A DNA stretch of 8,944 nt from JAFTYR01 sp964571375 (GCA_964571375.1 CAZNBL010000050.1:1-8944), one strand, 5' to 3'; shown: positions 1-6,947, counted from the stretch's first letter. Notes: generated from the sequence alone by a model not told the origin. Program-made: numbers and translations.

Positions 1-1
1 C

Positions 2-130
2 CCCCATAAGACGGGCGGCGCAATTGTCATCAAAGAAGGCTTTATCAATAAGTGGGATGAGTTCTCCGGCGAATTAAAGCTCTCGAGCGGCGAAAAAATT
101 CAAATTTGCGACATTGTTGATGTGGAATAG
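2..130 (+). CDS. C-terminal end of an unidentified protein (5' part outside window)
   Basis: The frame is open from the left edge to the TAG at 128-130 and encodes 42 residues beginning PHKTGGAIVI and ending in ICDIVDVE. I do not recognise the family. The tail alternates short hydrophobic strands with charged residues (GELKLSSGEKIQICDIVDVE), which suggests a beta-rich C-terminal domain; that is inference from composition only. No terminator hairpin with a T-run follows it, and the next gene starts about 220 bp downstream in the same direction, so co-transcription cannot be excluded. The coding call rests on the intact frame and plausible composition of a short stretch. Confidence 0.5.
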   Translation, partial: PHKTGGAIVIKEGFINKWDEFSGELKLSSGEKIQICDIVDVE

Positions 131-335
131 TTAGTGTCTGCTGACTTAAACAGATGCCAAACTCTAACGTATTGAATGTATTAATGATAAAAGGTTTGCG
201 TCCACTAACTTAGCGGTCTGTTCTGGTTCGGCAGGGGTGTTGAACAGTATTTTGTTTCGCTTATCTGGCTATATCCTTTTAGCAGACGTTGGCGTACGAT
301 AAGAAAATATAACAATCACAAAGCTGATAATAATT

Positions 336-342
336 AAGGAGG
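336..342 (+). promoter_or_regulatory. Perfect Shine-Dalgarno that fixes a TTG start
   Basis: AAGGAGG lies five bases upstream of the TTG at 348-350. No ATG or GTG in this frame sits at a workable distance, and the protein from this TTG begins with the canonical amidohydrolase N-terminal strand (LDLILRGARVVDP). A full-consensus ribosome site paired with the weak TTG codon supports this as the real start. I see no convincing sigma70 promoter in 131-335. A loose inverted repeat, CTGTTC (218-223) and GAACAG (242-247), is the only other structure there. Confidence 0.8.
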
Positions 343-347
343 CAGAA

Positions 348-1754
348 TTGTTAGATCTCATTCTTCGCGGCGCCCGTGTGGTCGACCCTTTAAACGGTAT
401 TGATGCAGTGATGGATGTTGCTGTCGCTGACGGCAAGATCCAGGCTGTAGCCGAAAAGATCACAGAGCCCGCTAAAGAAACTCTGGACTTCTCCGGATGC
501 GTCCTGCAGCCGGGTATCATCGACAGCCACGTACACCTCGGTACTATGTGGGGTTCCGCTTACGGCCCGAAGATGCTGGCTATGAACGGCGTGACAACCT
601 GTCTTGATATGGCAGGTCCCCTTTATGACGTGCTCGACAACGTTCCTGAATACGGTGCCGGCATCAATATGGCTATTTTGCAGTTTGCATCGCCTCCCTT
701 TACTTTCAAGAACAACCATCCGACCAAAGAAGAGATGGTTGAACTGATCGATAAGTCTCTCAAAGACGGTGCTCTCGGCGTCAAGCTTCTCGGCGGTCAC
801 TATCCGCTGACTCCGGAAGTTTCTTCTCTGTTAATTAAGACTGCGCTTGAGCGTCGCGCTTATGTCGCATGGCACGCAGGTACCAGCGAACACGGATCCA
901 ACATCGAAGGCATGATCGAAGCTGTGACAATGGCTGACGGTCATCCGATGCACTTGGCTCACATCAATGCTTACTGCCGCGGCGCTATCAAGAACGAACT
1001 TGATGAAGCTCAGATCGCTGTTGAACTGCTTGAAAAGAATCCGAATGTCTTCTGCGAAAGCTACATTTCTCCGAAGAACGGTACACGTCTGACATGCGAT
1101 GAAAACGGCAAGATTCAGTCCAAGGTCACAGGCAACTGCCTGCGTCACTTCGGTTTCTCCGAAGACAAGGAAGGTGTGAAGGGTGCTCTGCTTGCCGGTA
1201 AGGCATTCGTGGTTTACGATGCAGGCGGCTACTCCGATCTGATGACCGGTCCCGAAGCCGTTAAGCGCTGGGAAGAAGCCGGTACAGACGTCGGCGGAAG
1301 CTTCAATATCAACCCGCCGATTCCGCGTATCCAACTTGCTGAATTGAAGCGCAAGGACGGCGGTTTCGTGGTCGATGCTATCTCTACCGACGGCGGTTGT
1401 ATCCCGCGTAACGTCATTATTTCTCAGGGTTTGTCTCTGGTTAAACTCGACGTTCTGACACTGCCTGAATTCGTACAGAAGACATCTCTGAATCCGGCAC
1501 GTATGCTTCGCCTGAAGCAGAAGGGCCACCTGACTCCGGGTGCCGATGCCGATATCACGATTTATGACTTCGAACGTCAGGTGCCGGTCGCCAGCTTCGT
1601 TGAAGGCCGTAAGGTTCTCTTCGAAGGTAAGGTTGTCGGTAAGAGTGCTACGGTTATTTGTACCGAAAAGGGTAAGGAAGCTATCGAAGCCCGCGGTCTT
1701 AAGGCAATTGTTGTTGATCCGGGACTGCCGTATGAACGTATGAAGGCTCTTTAA
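348..1754 (+). CDS. Metal-dependent amidohydrolase (cyclic amidase / N-acyl deacylase type)
   Basis: The 468-residue protein has the full amidohydrolase-superfamily layout. An N-terminal beta domain (LILRGARVVDP) leads into the metal-binding HVH at 61-63 in the motif PGIIDSHVHLG. A Lys in GVKLLGG (about 146) is the candidate carboxylated bridging lysine. Further ligand candidates are His176 (AWHAG), His202/His205 (HLAHIN) and the catalytic Asp348 (STDGG). The C-terminal return strands are typical (GHLTPGADADITIYD, VEGRKVLFEGKVV). There is no signal peptide, so it is cytoplasmic. Residues 176-205 resemble D-aminoacylases (HxGTSEHGS), but the bridging residue looks like Lys, as in hydantoinases and dihydroorotases, rather than the Cys of D-aminoacylases. 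The family hydrolyses C-N bonds of cyclic amides or N-acyl amino acids; the substrate cannot be read from sequence. It stands alone, converges with the dcuA-like gene, and ends in its own terminator. Codon use is strongly selected, like ansB. Confidence 0.88.
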   Translation: MLDLILRGARVVDPLNGIDAVMDVAVADGKIQAVAEKITEPAKETLDFSGCVLQPGIIDSHVHLGTMWGSAYGPKMLAMNGVTTCLDMAGPLYDVLDNVPEYGAGINMAILQFASPPFTFKNNHPTKEEMVELIDKSLKDGALGVKLLGGHYPLTPEVSSLLIKTALERRAYVAWHAGTSEHGSNIEGMIEAVTMADGHPMHLAHINAYCRGAIKNELDEAQIAVELLEKNPNVFCESYISPKNGTRLTCDENGKIQSKVTGNCLRHFGFSEDKEGVKGALLAGKAFVVYDAGGYSDLMTGPEAVKRWEEAGTDVGGSFNINPPIPRIQLAELKRKDGGFVVDAISTDGGCIPRNVIISQGLSLVKLDVLTLPEFVQKTSLNPARMLRLKQKGHLTPGADADITIYDFERQVPVASFVEGRKVLFEGKVVGKSATVICTEKGKEAIEARGLKAIVVDPGLPYERMKAL

Positions 1755-1781
1755 TTCGAAGCAATTAAAATCTGAGACTTT

Positions 1782-1821
1782 AAAAGCTGCTGTTGGAGGT
1801 ATATCCACAGCAGCTTTTTTT
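1782..1821 (+). terminator. Intrinsic terminator of the amidohydrolase gene
   Basis: A perfect 12-bp stem, AAAAGCTGCTGT (1782-1793) with ACAGCAGCTTTT (1807-1818), has a 13-nt loop and runs into seven Ts (1815-1821), 27 bp after the stop codon. Four As at the left foot could give weak termination on the other strand as well. Confidence 0.92.
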
Positions 1822-1904
1822 ATGCGCTAGAAACTTACGGTGCAGCGACATTAAGCCGCATACGACAGCGTTAATAAGATCGAATGGAACGGTCTCTAAT
1901 GAGC

Positions 1905-1943
1905 AAAATAAAACGGGCGTTCACCCGAAGGAGAACGCCCGTT
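1905..1943 (-). terminator. Intrinsic terminator of the dcuA-like gene
   Basis: A perfect 11-bp GC-rich stem, AACGGGCGTTC (1912-1922) with GAACGCCCGTT (1933-1943), encloses a 10-nt loop. Read on the minus strand it is followed by TTATTTT (1911-1905). It starts 33 bp beyond the stop codon of the carrier gene. With the terminator at 1782-1821 it insulates the two convergent genes. Confidence 0.92.
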
Positions 1944-1976
1944 AATGGCTTTTAATCCGTTATTCAGTACGTGTGA

Positions 1977-3278
1977 TTAGAACACGAACTTGGCCATGAG
2001 GAAGCCGAACGGGATAGCGGCAACGAGGCCGATGCAACCCGGGAGGAAGAACGGATGATTGATAACGAAGGAGCCGGACCACTTGCCCATGTAGGAGCCT
2101 GTATCGTCGCAGGAAACTGCGAAAGCGGATGTCGGGTAAACGTTAGTCACGAAGATACCGGAGACTGCAACGAAGCAGGCCAGGATCATGGAAGCGTCAC
2201 AGCCGAGGCTTGCAGCAACCGGAACGAGCAGAGCGGATGTAGCACCCTGGGAGAAGAGCAGTGCGGAAACGCAGAAGAATGCGAGAGCAAGCAGACCCGG
2301 GTACTGAGCCAGAAGGACAGTAGCCTGTTCCTTAATTGTCGGGATGTAAATACCGATAACTGTGGAAGCGAGCCAGCAGATACCGAGAATAACGACGAGA
2401 GATTCGTAACCGCCCTTGAAGATGGAGGAGTTCTTGATCTTGCCGAGTTCGACGTCGCAGAACCAGTACATCAGCATGGAGATGAACAGCATTGTGATAA
2501 CAATGATGTCACGGGAGCCGAGTGTGTGGCCGATGTCCTTCTTGAAGAGGAGCATAGCAACGATGAATACAACGGACAGGAGGAAGATAACAACGGAGAG
2601 CTTAGCACCCTTGGGGAGCGGAGCATTACGTTCTTCCTTGGAGGACATGGAAACGAGACCGGCCTTCAGACGAGCCTGGAAGATCGGATCCTTTTCGAGG
2701 TCGCAACCCTGGAAAGCGGAGATCAGAGCAGCAACAGCAGCACCGAAGAGACCAGCCGGGAGGATGACGGAGAGAGCCTGACCGAAGGAAACGCCCATGG
2801 ATTCAACGACGACGTACATGGCGGCTGTAGCAGCGGAGATCGGAGATGCAGAAATAGCGATCTGGGAAGCAACAACAGCGGATGTAAGCGGCTGAGACGG
2901 ACGAACGCCGTTCTGCTTAGCAACTTCCTGAATAACGTTCAGGATGGACATTGTTGTGAAGCCAGTACCGGACAGGATTGTCAGGATGAAGGCGAGAGCC
3001 GGAGCGAGAACGTTGATGTACTTCGGATTTGCACGAAGAAGGTTACTTGCAACGCGGATCATGTAGTCCATACCGCCGGCAACGTGCATAACGGAGCAGG
3101 CGAACAGAACGCTCATAATGATGAGGATAACGTCGAGAGGCATTGCACCCGGGGGAATACCGAGAGCGAATACGGCGATAGCCATACCGAGACCGCCGGC
3201 CATACCGACGCCGATACCGCCGAGCTTAGCGGCGTAGATGATGCATGCGAAGAGCAATGCAAAGTGAATGTATACCAT
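1977..3278 (-). CDS. dcuA: DcuA-type anaerobic C4-dicarboxylate carrier
   Basis: The inner-membrane carrier has 433 residues, the same length as E. coli DcuA. Family landmarks are KLGGIGVGMAGGLG (18-31), the NPKYI loop (84-88), a SGTGF turn (103-107), VVASQIAISASPISAA (135-150), ALLFSQGATSALLVPVA, DDTG and FVINHPFFLPG near the C-terminus. Nearly the whole chain is hydrophobic helices with one charged central loop (SSKEERNAPLPKGAK). Dcu carriers exchange fumarate, malate or aspartate for succinate during fumarate respiration. The motifs are closer to DcuA than DcuB, and DcuA-type carriers favour aspartate uptake, which fits ansB nearby. I chose ATG 3278 over an upstream in-frame ATG at 3326 because AAAGGA lies eight bases before it, the protein then has family length, and the 16 extra residues would be polar and precede the first helix. 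It has its own promoter and terminator, so it is probably monocistronic. Confidence 0.93.
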   Translation of the reverse strand: MVYIHFALLFACIIYAAKLGGIGVGMAGGLGMAIAVFALGIPPGAMPLDVILIIMSVLFACSVMHVAGGMDYMIRVASNLLRANPKYINVLAPALAFILTILSGTGFTTMSILNVIQEVAKQNGVRPSQPLTSAVVASQIAISASPISAATAAMYVVVESMGVSFGQALSVILPAGLFGAAVAALISAFQGCDLEKDPIFQARLKAGLVSMSSKEERNAPLPKGAKLSVVIFLLSVVFIVAMLLFKKDIGHTLGSRDIIVITMLFISMLMYWFCDVELGKIKNSSIFKGGYESLVVILGICWLASTVIGIYIPTIKEQATVLLAQYPGLLALAFFCVSALLFSQGATSALLVPVAASLGCDASMILACFVAVSGIFVTNVYPTSAFAVSCDDTGSYMGKWSGSFVINHPFFLPGCIGLVAAIPFGFLMAKFVF

Positions 3279-3331
3279 GAGTTTTCCTTTGGTTGAGGTG
3301 GGTCTGCACCTTGTAAGAAGATGCAAAAACC

Positions 3332-3348
3332 TGTAAAAAATTTTTACA
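3332..3348. promoter_or_regulatory. 17-nt palindrome at the dcuA transcription start (candidate operator)
   Basis: TGTAAAAA (3332-3339) and TTTTTACA (3341-3348) form a perfect 8-bp inverted repeat around one central A. The predicted minus-strand start point, about seven bases after the -10, is near 3349, so the palindrome covers roughly the first 17 transcribed bases. This is the usual place for a repressor operator. The regulator is not identifiable. The alternative is a simple A/T-rich coincidence. Confidence 0.45.
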
Positions 3349-3355
3349 CCCGCGC

Positions 3356-3384
3356 ACCATAATCTAGGCTTAATGTTTCGTCAA
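3356..3384 (-). promoter_or_regulatory. Sigma70-type promoter of the dcuA-like gene
   Basis: On the minus strand, TTGACG (3384-3379; five of six consensus bases) is separated by exactly 17 bp from TATGGT (3361-3356; four of six). Transcription would start near 3349 and leave a leader of about 70 bases before the ATG at 3278. This is the best promoter match in the window. Confidence 0.65.
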
Positions 3385-3972
3385 CAAGCGGGCGGATAAA
3401 AAGCGGTATTTTTTGGCGGAATTTAGGGTAAACGACTACTTAAGTTACATTTAAGGAAGCAGAGACGATTTCATCAACGGTTTATCCGCCACTATGGAAC
3501 GTTTTCAGGCACAGTAATCTGTAACTTCGGATTGTTTTTGTTTCCGTCGGGTTGGTAATCAATGCGTTCGGACGGCGTATACATAAGGGCAATGCAGTCA
3601 TATACGGCGGGGCATCGTCAGATGTTCGGAGCAGTTCAGATACAGTTTTCAGCTCGGATTCGCTTAATTTGATCCAATGCGTCTCGTGAAACTCATGAAG
3701 TATTACTGCAAGTGACAGGAGATCCTTGTGTTTCGGTACCGGAAACTCAGCCGGATGCGGCCTGAGCGGAGCAAAGGTGGATATTGTAGGGAATGAGGCT
3801 TCGTTATGATAAACGGAGAATATGTGTATTCCTTTGAAGAGTGAAAATCAAAAAAAAATTGAATGGCTTTTTAAATATGCTCTGACATCTCATCTGAAGT
3901 TGCTAATAGTATGCGGTCTTTAAGGAATTATCTTTAGGTTAACAGACGTGTGATCCTCTATATACGATAACG
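3385..3972. other. Long stretch without a convincing gene; possible gene remnant
   Basis: No intact gene with a proper start is visible. On the minus strand a frame is open for 121 codons (3847 down to the stop at 3484-3482). Its composition is protein-like in the middle (for example LLSLAVILHEFHETHWIKL), but there is no ATG, GTG or TTG near its beginning. It may be a decayed gene or a chance open frame. On the plus strand a 33-codon ORF at 3822-3923 (begins MCIPLKSENQ) has GGAG only three bases before its ATG, so support is weak. No clear terminator for the AEC gene was found just below 3973. Confidence 0.3.
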
Positions 3973-4926
3973 TTAGAGTCCTATTTGCGAGGCAAATGGA
4001 AGCAATACGAAGTGCGTCCAAAGCGGCAACGTCACCAGAGCAAAGAGTGTCTGGCTCGTTGTAATATCGGCGACCGCCGGAGCATTGCCGCCCATGGCGG
4101 CGGTCATTACATAGCAGGACTGAGCGGTGGGAAGAGCCGCAAAAAGCACCAGTACGCCGGCGCTTAAGGGGTCGAGGCCGCAGAGAAGCGCAACGGCATA
4201 AGCCACTGCCGGTACAACGATAAGGCGTTGCGCGGTACAGACTGTCATCAAAGAGAAGTTTTCCTTGAGGTCGGCAACCTTTAAAGAGGCGCCGATACAG
4301 AGCAGACCGAGTGCCAAAGAGGCATTGCCGAGAGACTTCAGGAATGTTTCTGCGATACCCGGTAGAGGAATCGCCGTCACGTTGGCAATGAGACCGAGGA
4401 CGGTCGCGATGATGAGTGGATTTTTAACAACCTGAGAAACCACACGGATAAGACGCTTCCCTGCGGAAATATTCTCATTTTTCGAAACGGCCGCAGCAAG
4501 AGCTGCCACAGCGATCACGTTGCTGATCGGCACCCAGAAGGCAATGAGGAGCGCCAAAAGCGAAAATCCGTCCCCGCCGAAGAGTCTTAAACAGATCGCA
4601 AAACCGATATAAGTATTGAAGCGGAATCCGCATTGGAAAGCCGAAGCTGTGGTTACCGCATCGGTACGGTGCACGTATCTCACGCAATACGACGAAACAA
4701 CGGCAAGCAGCATGGCGCCCACCGCCACGGTGAGAAAGAACGAAGCATCGGCAACGGCAATATGTGCGTTTTTGACGGAGAGAAAAAGAAGCGGCGGAAA
4801 AAGCACGTAGAAAACAAGCTTTTCGCAATAACGCCAAAACTCACCGGAATACTTCAGTCCGTGTGCAAGAAAACTTCCGAGAAGAATCAGAAGAAAGTCC
4901 GGAATGATAAGAAAAATACTCTGCAT
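3973..4926 (-). CDS. AEC-family (auxin efflux carrier-like) organic acid transporter
   Basis: The 317-residue integral membrane protein has the AEC layout: two blocks of about five helices around a short polar linker (SKNENISAGKRL, near 145-160). The first helix pair follows the family pattern, with an N-terminal IIPDFLLILLGSFLA helix and then YVLFPPLLFLS. The second block carries KNPLIIATVLGLIAN, LGLLCIGASLK and AALPTAQSCYVMTAAMGG, typical of the family's C-terminal half. AEC proteins in bacteria include malonate and malate carriers; direction and substrate cannot be read here. The start is ATG 4926, the beginning of the first helix; the ribosome site is weak (only GAG about eight bases upstream). 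A TATACT -10-like hexamer at 4972-4967 lacks a good -35. Codon use is more mixed than in dcuA or ansB, with more AAA and TTA, suggesting lower expression. Confidence 0.88.
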   Translation of the reverse strand: MQSIFLIIPDFLLILLGSFLAHGLKYSGEFWRYCEKLVFYVLFPPLLFLSVKNAHIAVADASFFLTVAVGAMLLAVVSSYCVRYVHRTDAVTTASAFQCGFRFNTYIGFAICLRLFGGDGFSLLALLIAFWVPISNVIAVAALAAAVSKNENISAGKRLIRVVSQVVKNPLIIATVLGLIANVTAIPLPGIAETFLKSLGNASLALGLLCIGASLKVADLKENFSLMTVCTAQRLIVVPAVAYAVALLCGLDPLSAGVLVLFAALPTAQSCYVMTAAMGGNAPAVADITTSQTLFALVTLPLWTHFVLLPFASQIGL

Positions 4927-5289
4927 AAAAGCTCAAAACCTGAATTAATGCCGTTCTTTAGAGAAAAGTATAGTCCTTCTGCAAGAAACAACTTTTCTGT
5001 AAGCGAATAGGATGGTAATAGCATATAAGTTGTAGCTGCAATCTAATTTGAATGAGAGGATTTTTCTGTTTCCATAAACAATATAGAAAGCGTGAAATAC
5101 GAATTCATTGTCAACTAGGTACTCAAACAGGCTACTGTCTCTAGAACGGAGAAAACGCTCGGTACCAGCATCGAAAAACGACAGACTTCCCGCTGCTATA
5201 AATCGCCTCTAGCGCGCATTTTGCAGGAGTAGATCAGGCCGCTCAACGGAAGGGAATCTGGTACGGCAAAGCACCCCTCATGCGGAAAG
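4927..5289. other. Divergent intergenic region, no gene seen
   Basis: About 360 bp separate the minus-strand AEC gene from the plus-strand ORF at 5290. The only promoter-like elements are TATACT (4972-4967, minus) for the AEC gene and TATAAAT (5197-5203, plus) toward the 5290 ORF; neither has a good -35 at the right distance. I see no RNA gene, repeat or intact ORF. The frame of the following ORF is open upstream only to a TAG at 5230-5232. Confidence 0.4.
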
Positions 5290-5565
5290 ATGACGATCGA
5301 AGAATTCTTAAATGTCGACGGGGACAAAATCAATCTCGATGAATGGACGGTGCTTATGCAGGAAGCCGGAATGTTCGGGGCAGACGCCGACAAAATCGCA
5401 CTTGAAGGACTCACAGGCAAAGGCAGTGCGTTGGATACCGACGATACGCGTAAAAATGCTGCGGAACGAGCACAGAGGCGCCTGGACGGCGTTGACCTCG
5501 AAGGCGTGATGAGAGGATTTCAGGATTCGATTTCGGTTGATAACGGCAGCGGAAGCGCCCGATAA
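5290..5565 (+). CDS. Small acidic protein of unknown function, possibly a gene fragment
   Basis: The ORF gives 91 residues from ATG 5290 (MTIEEFLNVDGDKINLDEW...), ending in a Ser/Gly-rich tail (SVDNGSGSAR). I do not recognise it. It has no Cys, no signal peptide and no membrane segment. It is acidic in its first half and has a probable helix rich in Arg/Ala/Glu near 54-66 (RKNAAERAQRRL). The ribosome site is poor (GGAAAG directly before the ATG), and the frame stays open upstream to 5233, so it may be the tail of a truncated protein rather than a full gene. Codon use (GCG, GGC, AAA) looks more like the primase at the right end than ansB or dcuA. Together with the headless VWA gene on the other side of ansB, this raises the idea of element debris flanking the ansB locus. 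That idea is inference. Confidence 0.4.
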   Translation: MTIEEFLNVDGDKINLDEWTVLMQEAGMFGADADKIALEGLTGKGSALDTDDTRKNAAERAQRRLDGVDLEGVMRGFQDSISVDNGSGSAR

Positions 5566-5642
5566 ACCGATAGGAGAATTCACAGTTCCGACACATGTTT
5601 CCGCGCTTGCTTCATTGGAAATTCATTATCGGGAACAGGAAT

Positions 5643-5661
5643 CATTGAACCGCGTTCAATG
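5643..5661. promoter_or_regulatory. 19-nt perfect palindrome upstream of ansB (candidate operator)
   Basis: CATTGAAC (5643-5650) and GTTCAATG (5654-5661) are perfect 8-bp inverted arms around CGC, 200 bp before the ansB start. The length and symmetry suit a dimeric repressor or activator site. It touches a second inverted repeat (GCCTAT 5661-5666 with ATAGGC 5674-5679), making a compact double-hairpin region. No -10/-35 pair can be fixed near it. Confidence 0.4.
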
Positions 5662-5778
5662 CCTATTGAAAAGATAGGCGCGAAAAAAGATTTCAAGGTT
5701 ACGCTTCTATGAGAGGGGGAATCTATCGTGTAAAACCCTGAAGGAAAATTTAAAACATTCTGCATAGAATTGTCGGCG

Positions 5779-5794
5779 TTGAGCGTTTGCTCAA
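5779..5794. promoter_or_regulatory. 16-nt palindrome in the ansB leader
   Basis: TTGAGC (5779-5784) and GCTCAA (5789-5794) are perfect inverted arms around GTTT. It lies just downstream of a TAGAAT hexamer (5765-5770), which matches the -10 consensus at five of six positions but has no recognisable -35. A regulator-dependent promoter here would have this palindrome at or just after the start point. It could equally be a leader hairpin. Confidence 0.35.
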
Positions 5795-5800
5795 ACCACA

Positions 5801-5837
5801 CGGAAGCGTCCGAAGACCACTTAGAGAAGACGCTCCG
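5801..5837 (+). promoter_or_regulatory. Stem-loop just before the ansB ribosome site
   Basis: CGGAAGCGTC (5801-5810) pairs with GACGCTCCG (5829-5837) with one bulged A, enclosing an 18-nt loop. It ends ten bases before TAAGGAG (5847-5853), which is eight bases from the ansB ATG. The ribosome site itself stays outside the stem, so a role in message stability is more likely than in blocking translation. Confidence 0.3.
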
Positions 5838-5861
5838 TTCAAAATATAAGGAGACATCAAA

Positions 5862-6905
5862 ATGTTTAAGAAGACCCTTCTCGCTGCTGCTATGACATTG
5901 GCTGCTGGTGCTGCTTTCGCAGCTCAGCCGAACGTTGCTGTTTACGCTACAGGCGGCACAATCGCAGGTCAGGCAAAGGCTGCCGACCAGACTAACTACG
6001 CAGCTGCTAAGGTCGGTGTCAACCAGCTCGTTCAGGCTGTTCCCGAACTCGCCAAGGTCGCTAACATCACCAGCGAACAGGTCGCACAGATCGGTTCTCA
6101 GGACATGAGCGACGAAGTTTGGCTCAAGCTTGCCAAGAAGATCAACGCAGAATGCGGCAAGCAGGACGGTTTCGTGATCACCCACGGTACCGACACAATG
6201 GAAGAAACAGCATACTTCCTGCACCTGACAGCCAAGTGCAACAAGCCGATCGTTCTCGTCGGCGCTATGCGTCCCTCCAACAGCCTCTCCGCTGACGGTC
6301 CCGGCAACCTCTACAACGCAGTCGTTGTTGCTGCCGACAAGTCTGCTGCTGGCAAGGGCGTTATGGTTGCTATGAACGACCGCGTTCTGAGCGCACGCGA
6401 CGTTATGAAGACAAGCACAACAGCTGTTGAAACATTCCAGGCTCCGAACGCCGGTCAGCTCGCAACTATCCACAACGGTAAGGTTCTCTGGGCTACAGGC
6501 GGTGTTACAAAGCACACAACAGCTACTCCGTTCAACGTAGACAAGCTCGACAAGCTGCCGAAGGTCGGTATCGTATATCAGCACGCCGGTGTTGAAGGTA
6601 TCCAGGCTCAGGCTCTCGTTGACGCCAAGTACGACGGTATCGTGACAGCCGGTGTCGGTAACGGCAACCTCCACCTGTCCACATTCCCGATCATCGAAAA
6701 GGCTGCTAAGGACGGTATCGCAGTGGTTCGTTCTTCCCGCGTCCCGACAGGCTCCACAACTAAGGATGCCGAAGTTGATGACGTCAAGTACGGTTTCGTT
6801 TCTTCCGGTTCTCTGAACCCGCAGAAGGCCCGCGTTCTGCTTCAGCTCGCTCTGACACAGACTAAGGACTTCAAGAAGATTCAGCAGATCTTCGATCAGT
6901 ACTAA
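5862..6905 (+). CDS. ansB: Periplasmic type II L-asparaginase
   Basis: AnsB hydrolyses L-asparagine to aspartate and ammonia in the periplasm. The 347-residue precursor is the length of E. coli AnsB (348). It opens with a clear Sec signal peptide (MFKK, a hydrophobic Leu/Ala core, AAFA cleavage near residue 20). The first catalytic motif is ATGGTIAG with Thr33; Tyr46 matches the flap tyrosine. GSQDM (78-82) binds substrate. The second motif HGTDTMEET holds Thr110-Asp111, and Lys183 in DVMKTST completes the Thr-Asp-Lys relay. Cys98 and Cys126 match the disulfide of the E. coli enzyme. GVGNGNL and SSRVPTG are in place, and the C-terminus (NPQKARVLLQLALTQTKD, IQQIF) is almost identical to the E. 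coli protein. All key residues are present, so it should be active as a tetramer. The start is set by TAAGGAG at eight bases. An inverted-repeat-rich leader suggests regulation. Its last 100 codons are duplicated downstream. Confidence 0.97.
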   Translation: MFKKTLLAAAMTLAAGAAFAAQPNVAVYATGGTIAGQAKAADQTNYAAAKVGVNQLVQAVPELAKVANITSEQVAQIGSQDMSDEVWLKLAKKINAECGKQDGFVITHGTDTMEETAYFLHLTAKCNKPIVLVGAMRPSNSLSADGPGNLYNAVVVAADKSAAGKGVMVAMNDRVLSARDVMKTSTTAVETFQAPNAGQLATIHNGKVLWATGGVTKHTTATPFNVDKLDKLPKVGIVYQHAGVEGIQAQALVDAKYDGIVTAGVGNGNLHLSTFPIIEKAAKDGIAVVRSSRVPTGSTTKDAEVDDVKYGFVSSGSLNPQKARVLLQLALTQTKDFKKIQQIFDQY

Positions 6906-6947
6906 TCCGGCATCCGGGCGCCTGAAATACGGCGCTTAAAATGCACG

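Noticed and set aside
831..1808. A 325-codon open frame on the minus strand opposite the amidohydrolase
   Set aside because: Its start lies within the amidohydrolase terminator, and the product has no recognisable domain; it is a shadow of the codon-biased gene.
2055..3296. A 413-codon open frame on the plus strand opposite dcuA
   Set aside because: It mirrors the dcuA codons; its protein is a low-complexity string of Glu, Asp, Gly, Asn and Ser. The long opening follows from the lack of TTA/CTA/TCA codons in dcuA. No ribosome site or family resemblance supports it.
5311..5346. EF-hand-like calcium loop (NVDGDKINLDEW) in the small ORF
   Set aside because: It is one residue short and lacks the invariant Gly of the loop, and there is no second hand; probably chance.
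5643..5794. FNR boxes upstream of ansB, as in E. coli
   Set aside because: Both palindromes have TTGA...TCAA half-sites, but the spacing is seven and eight bases rather than the six of the FNR consensus TTGAT-N4-ATCAA, and the inner T/A bases are wrong.
5580..6674. A 364-codon open frame on the minus strand opposite ansB
   Set aside because: Same codon-bias shadow; the intact asparaginase on the other strand explains the DNA completely.
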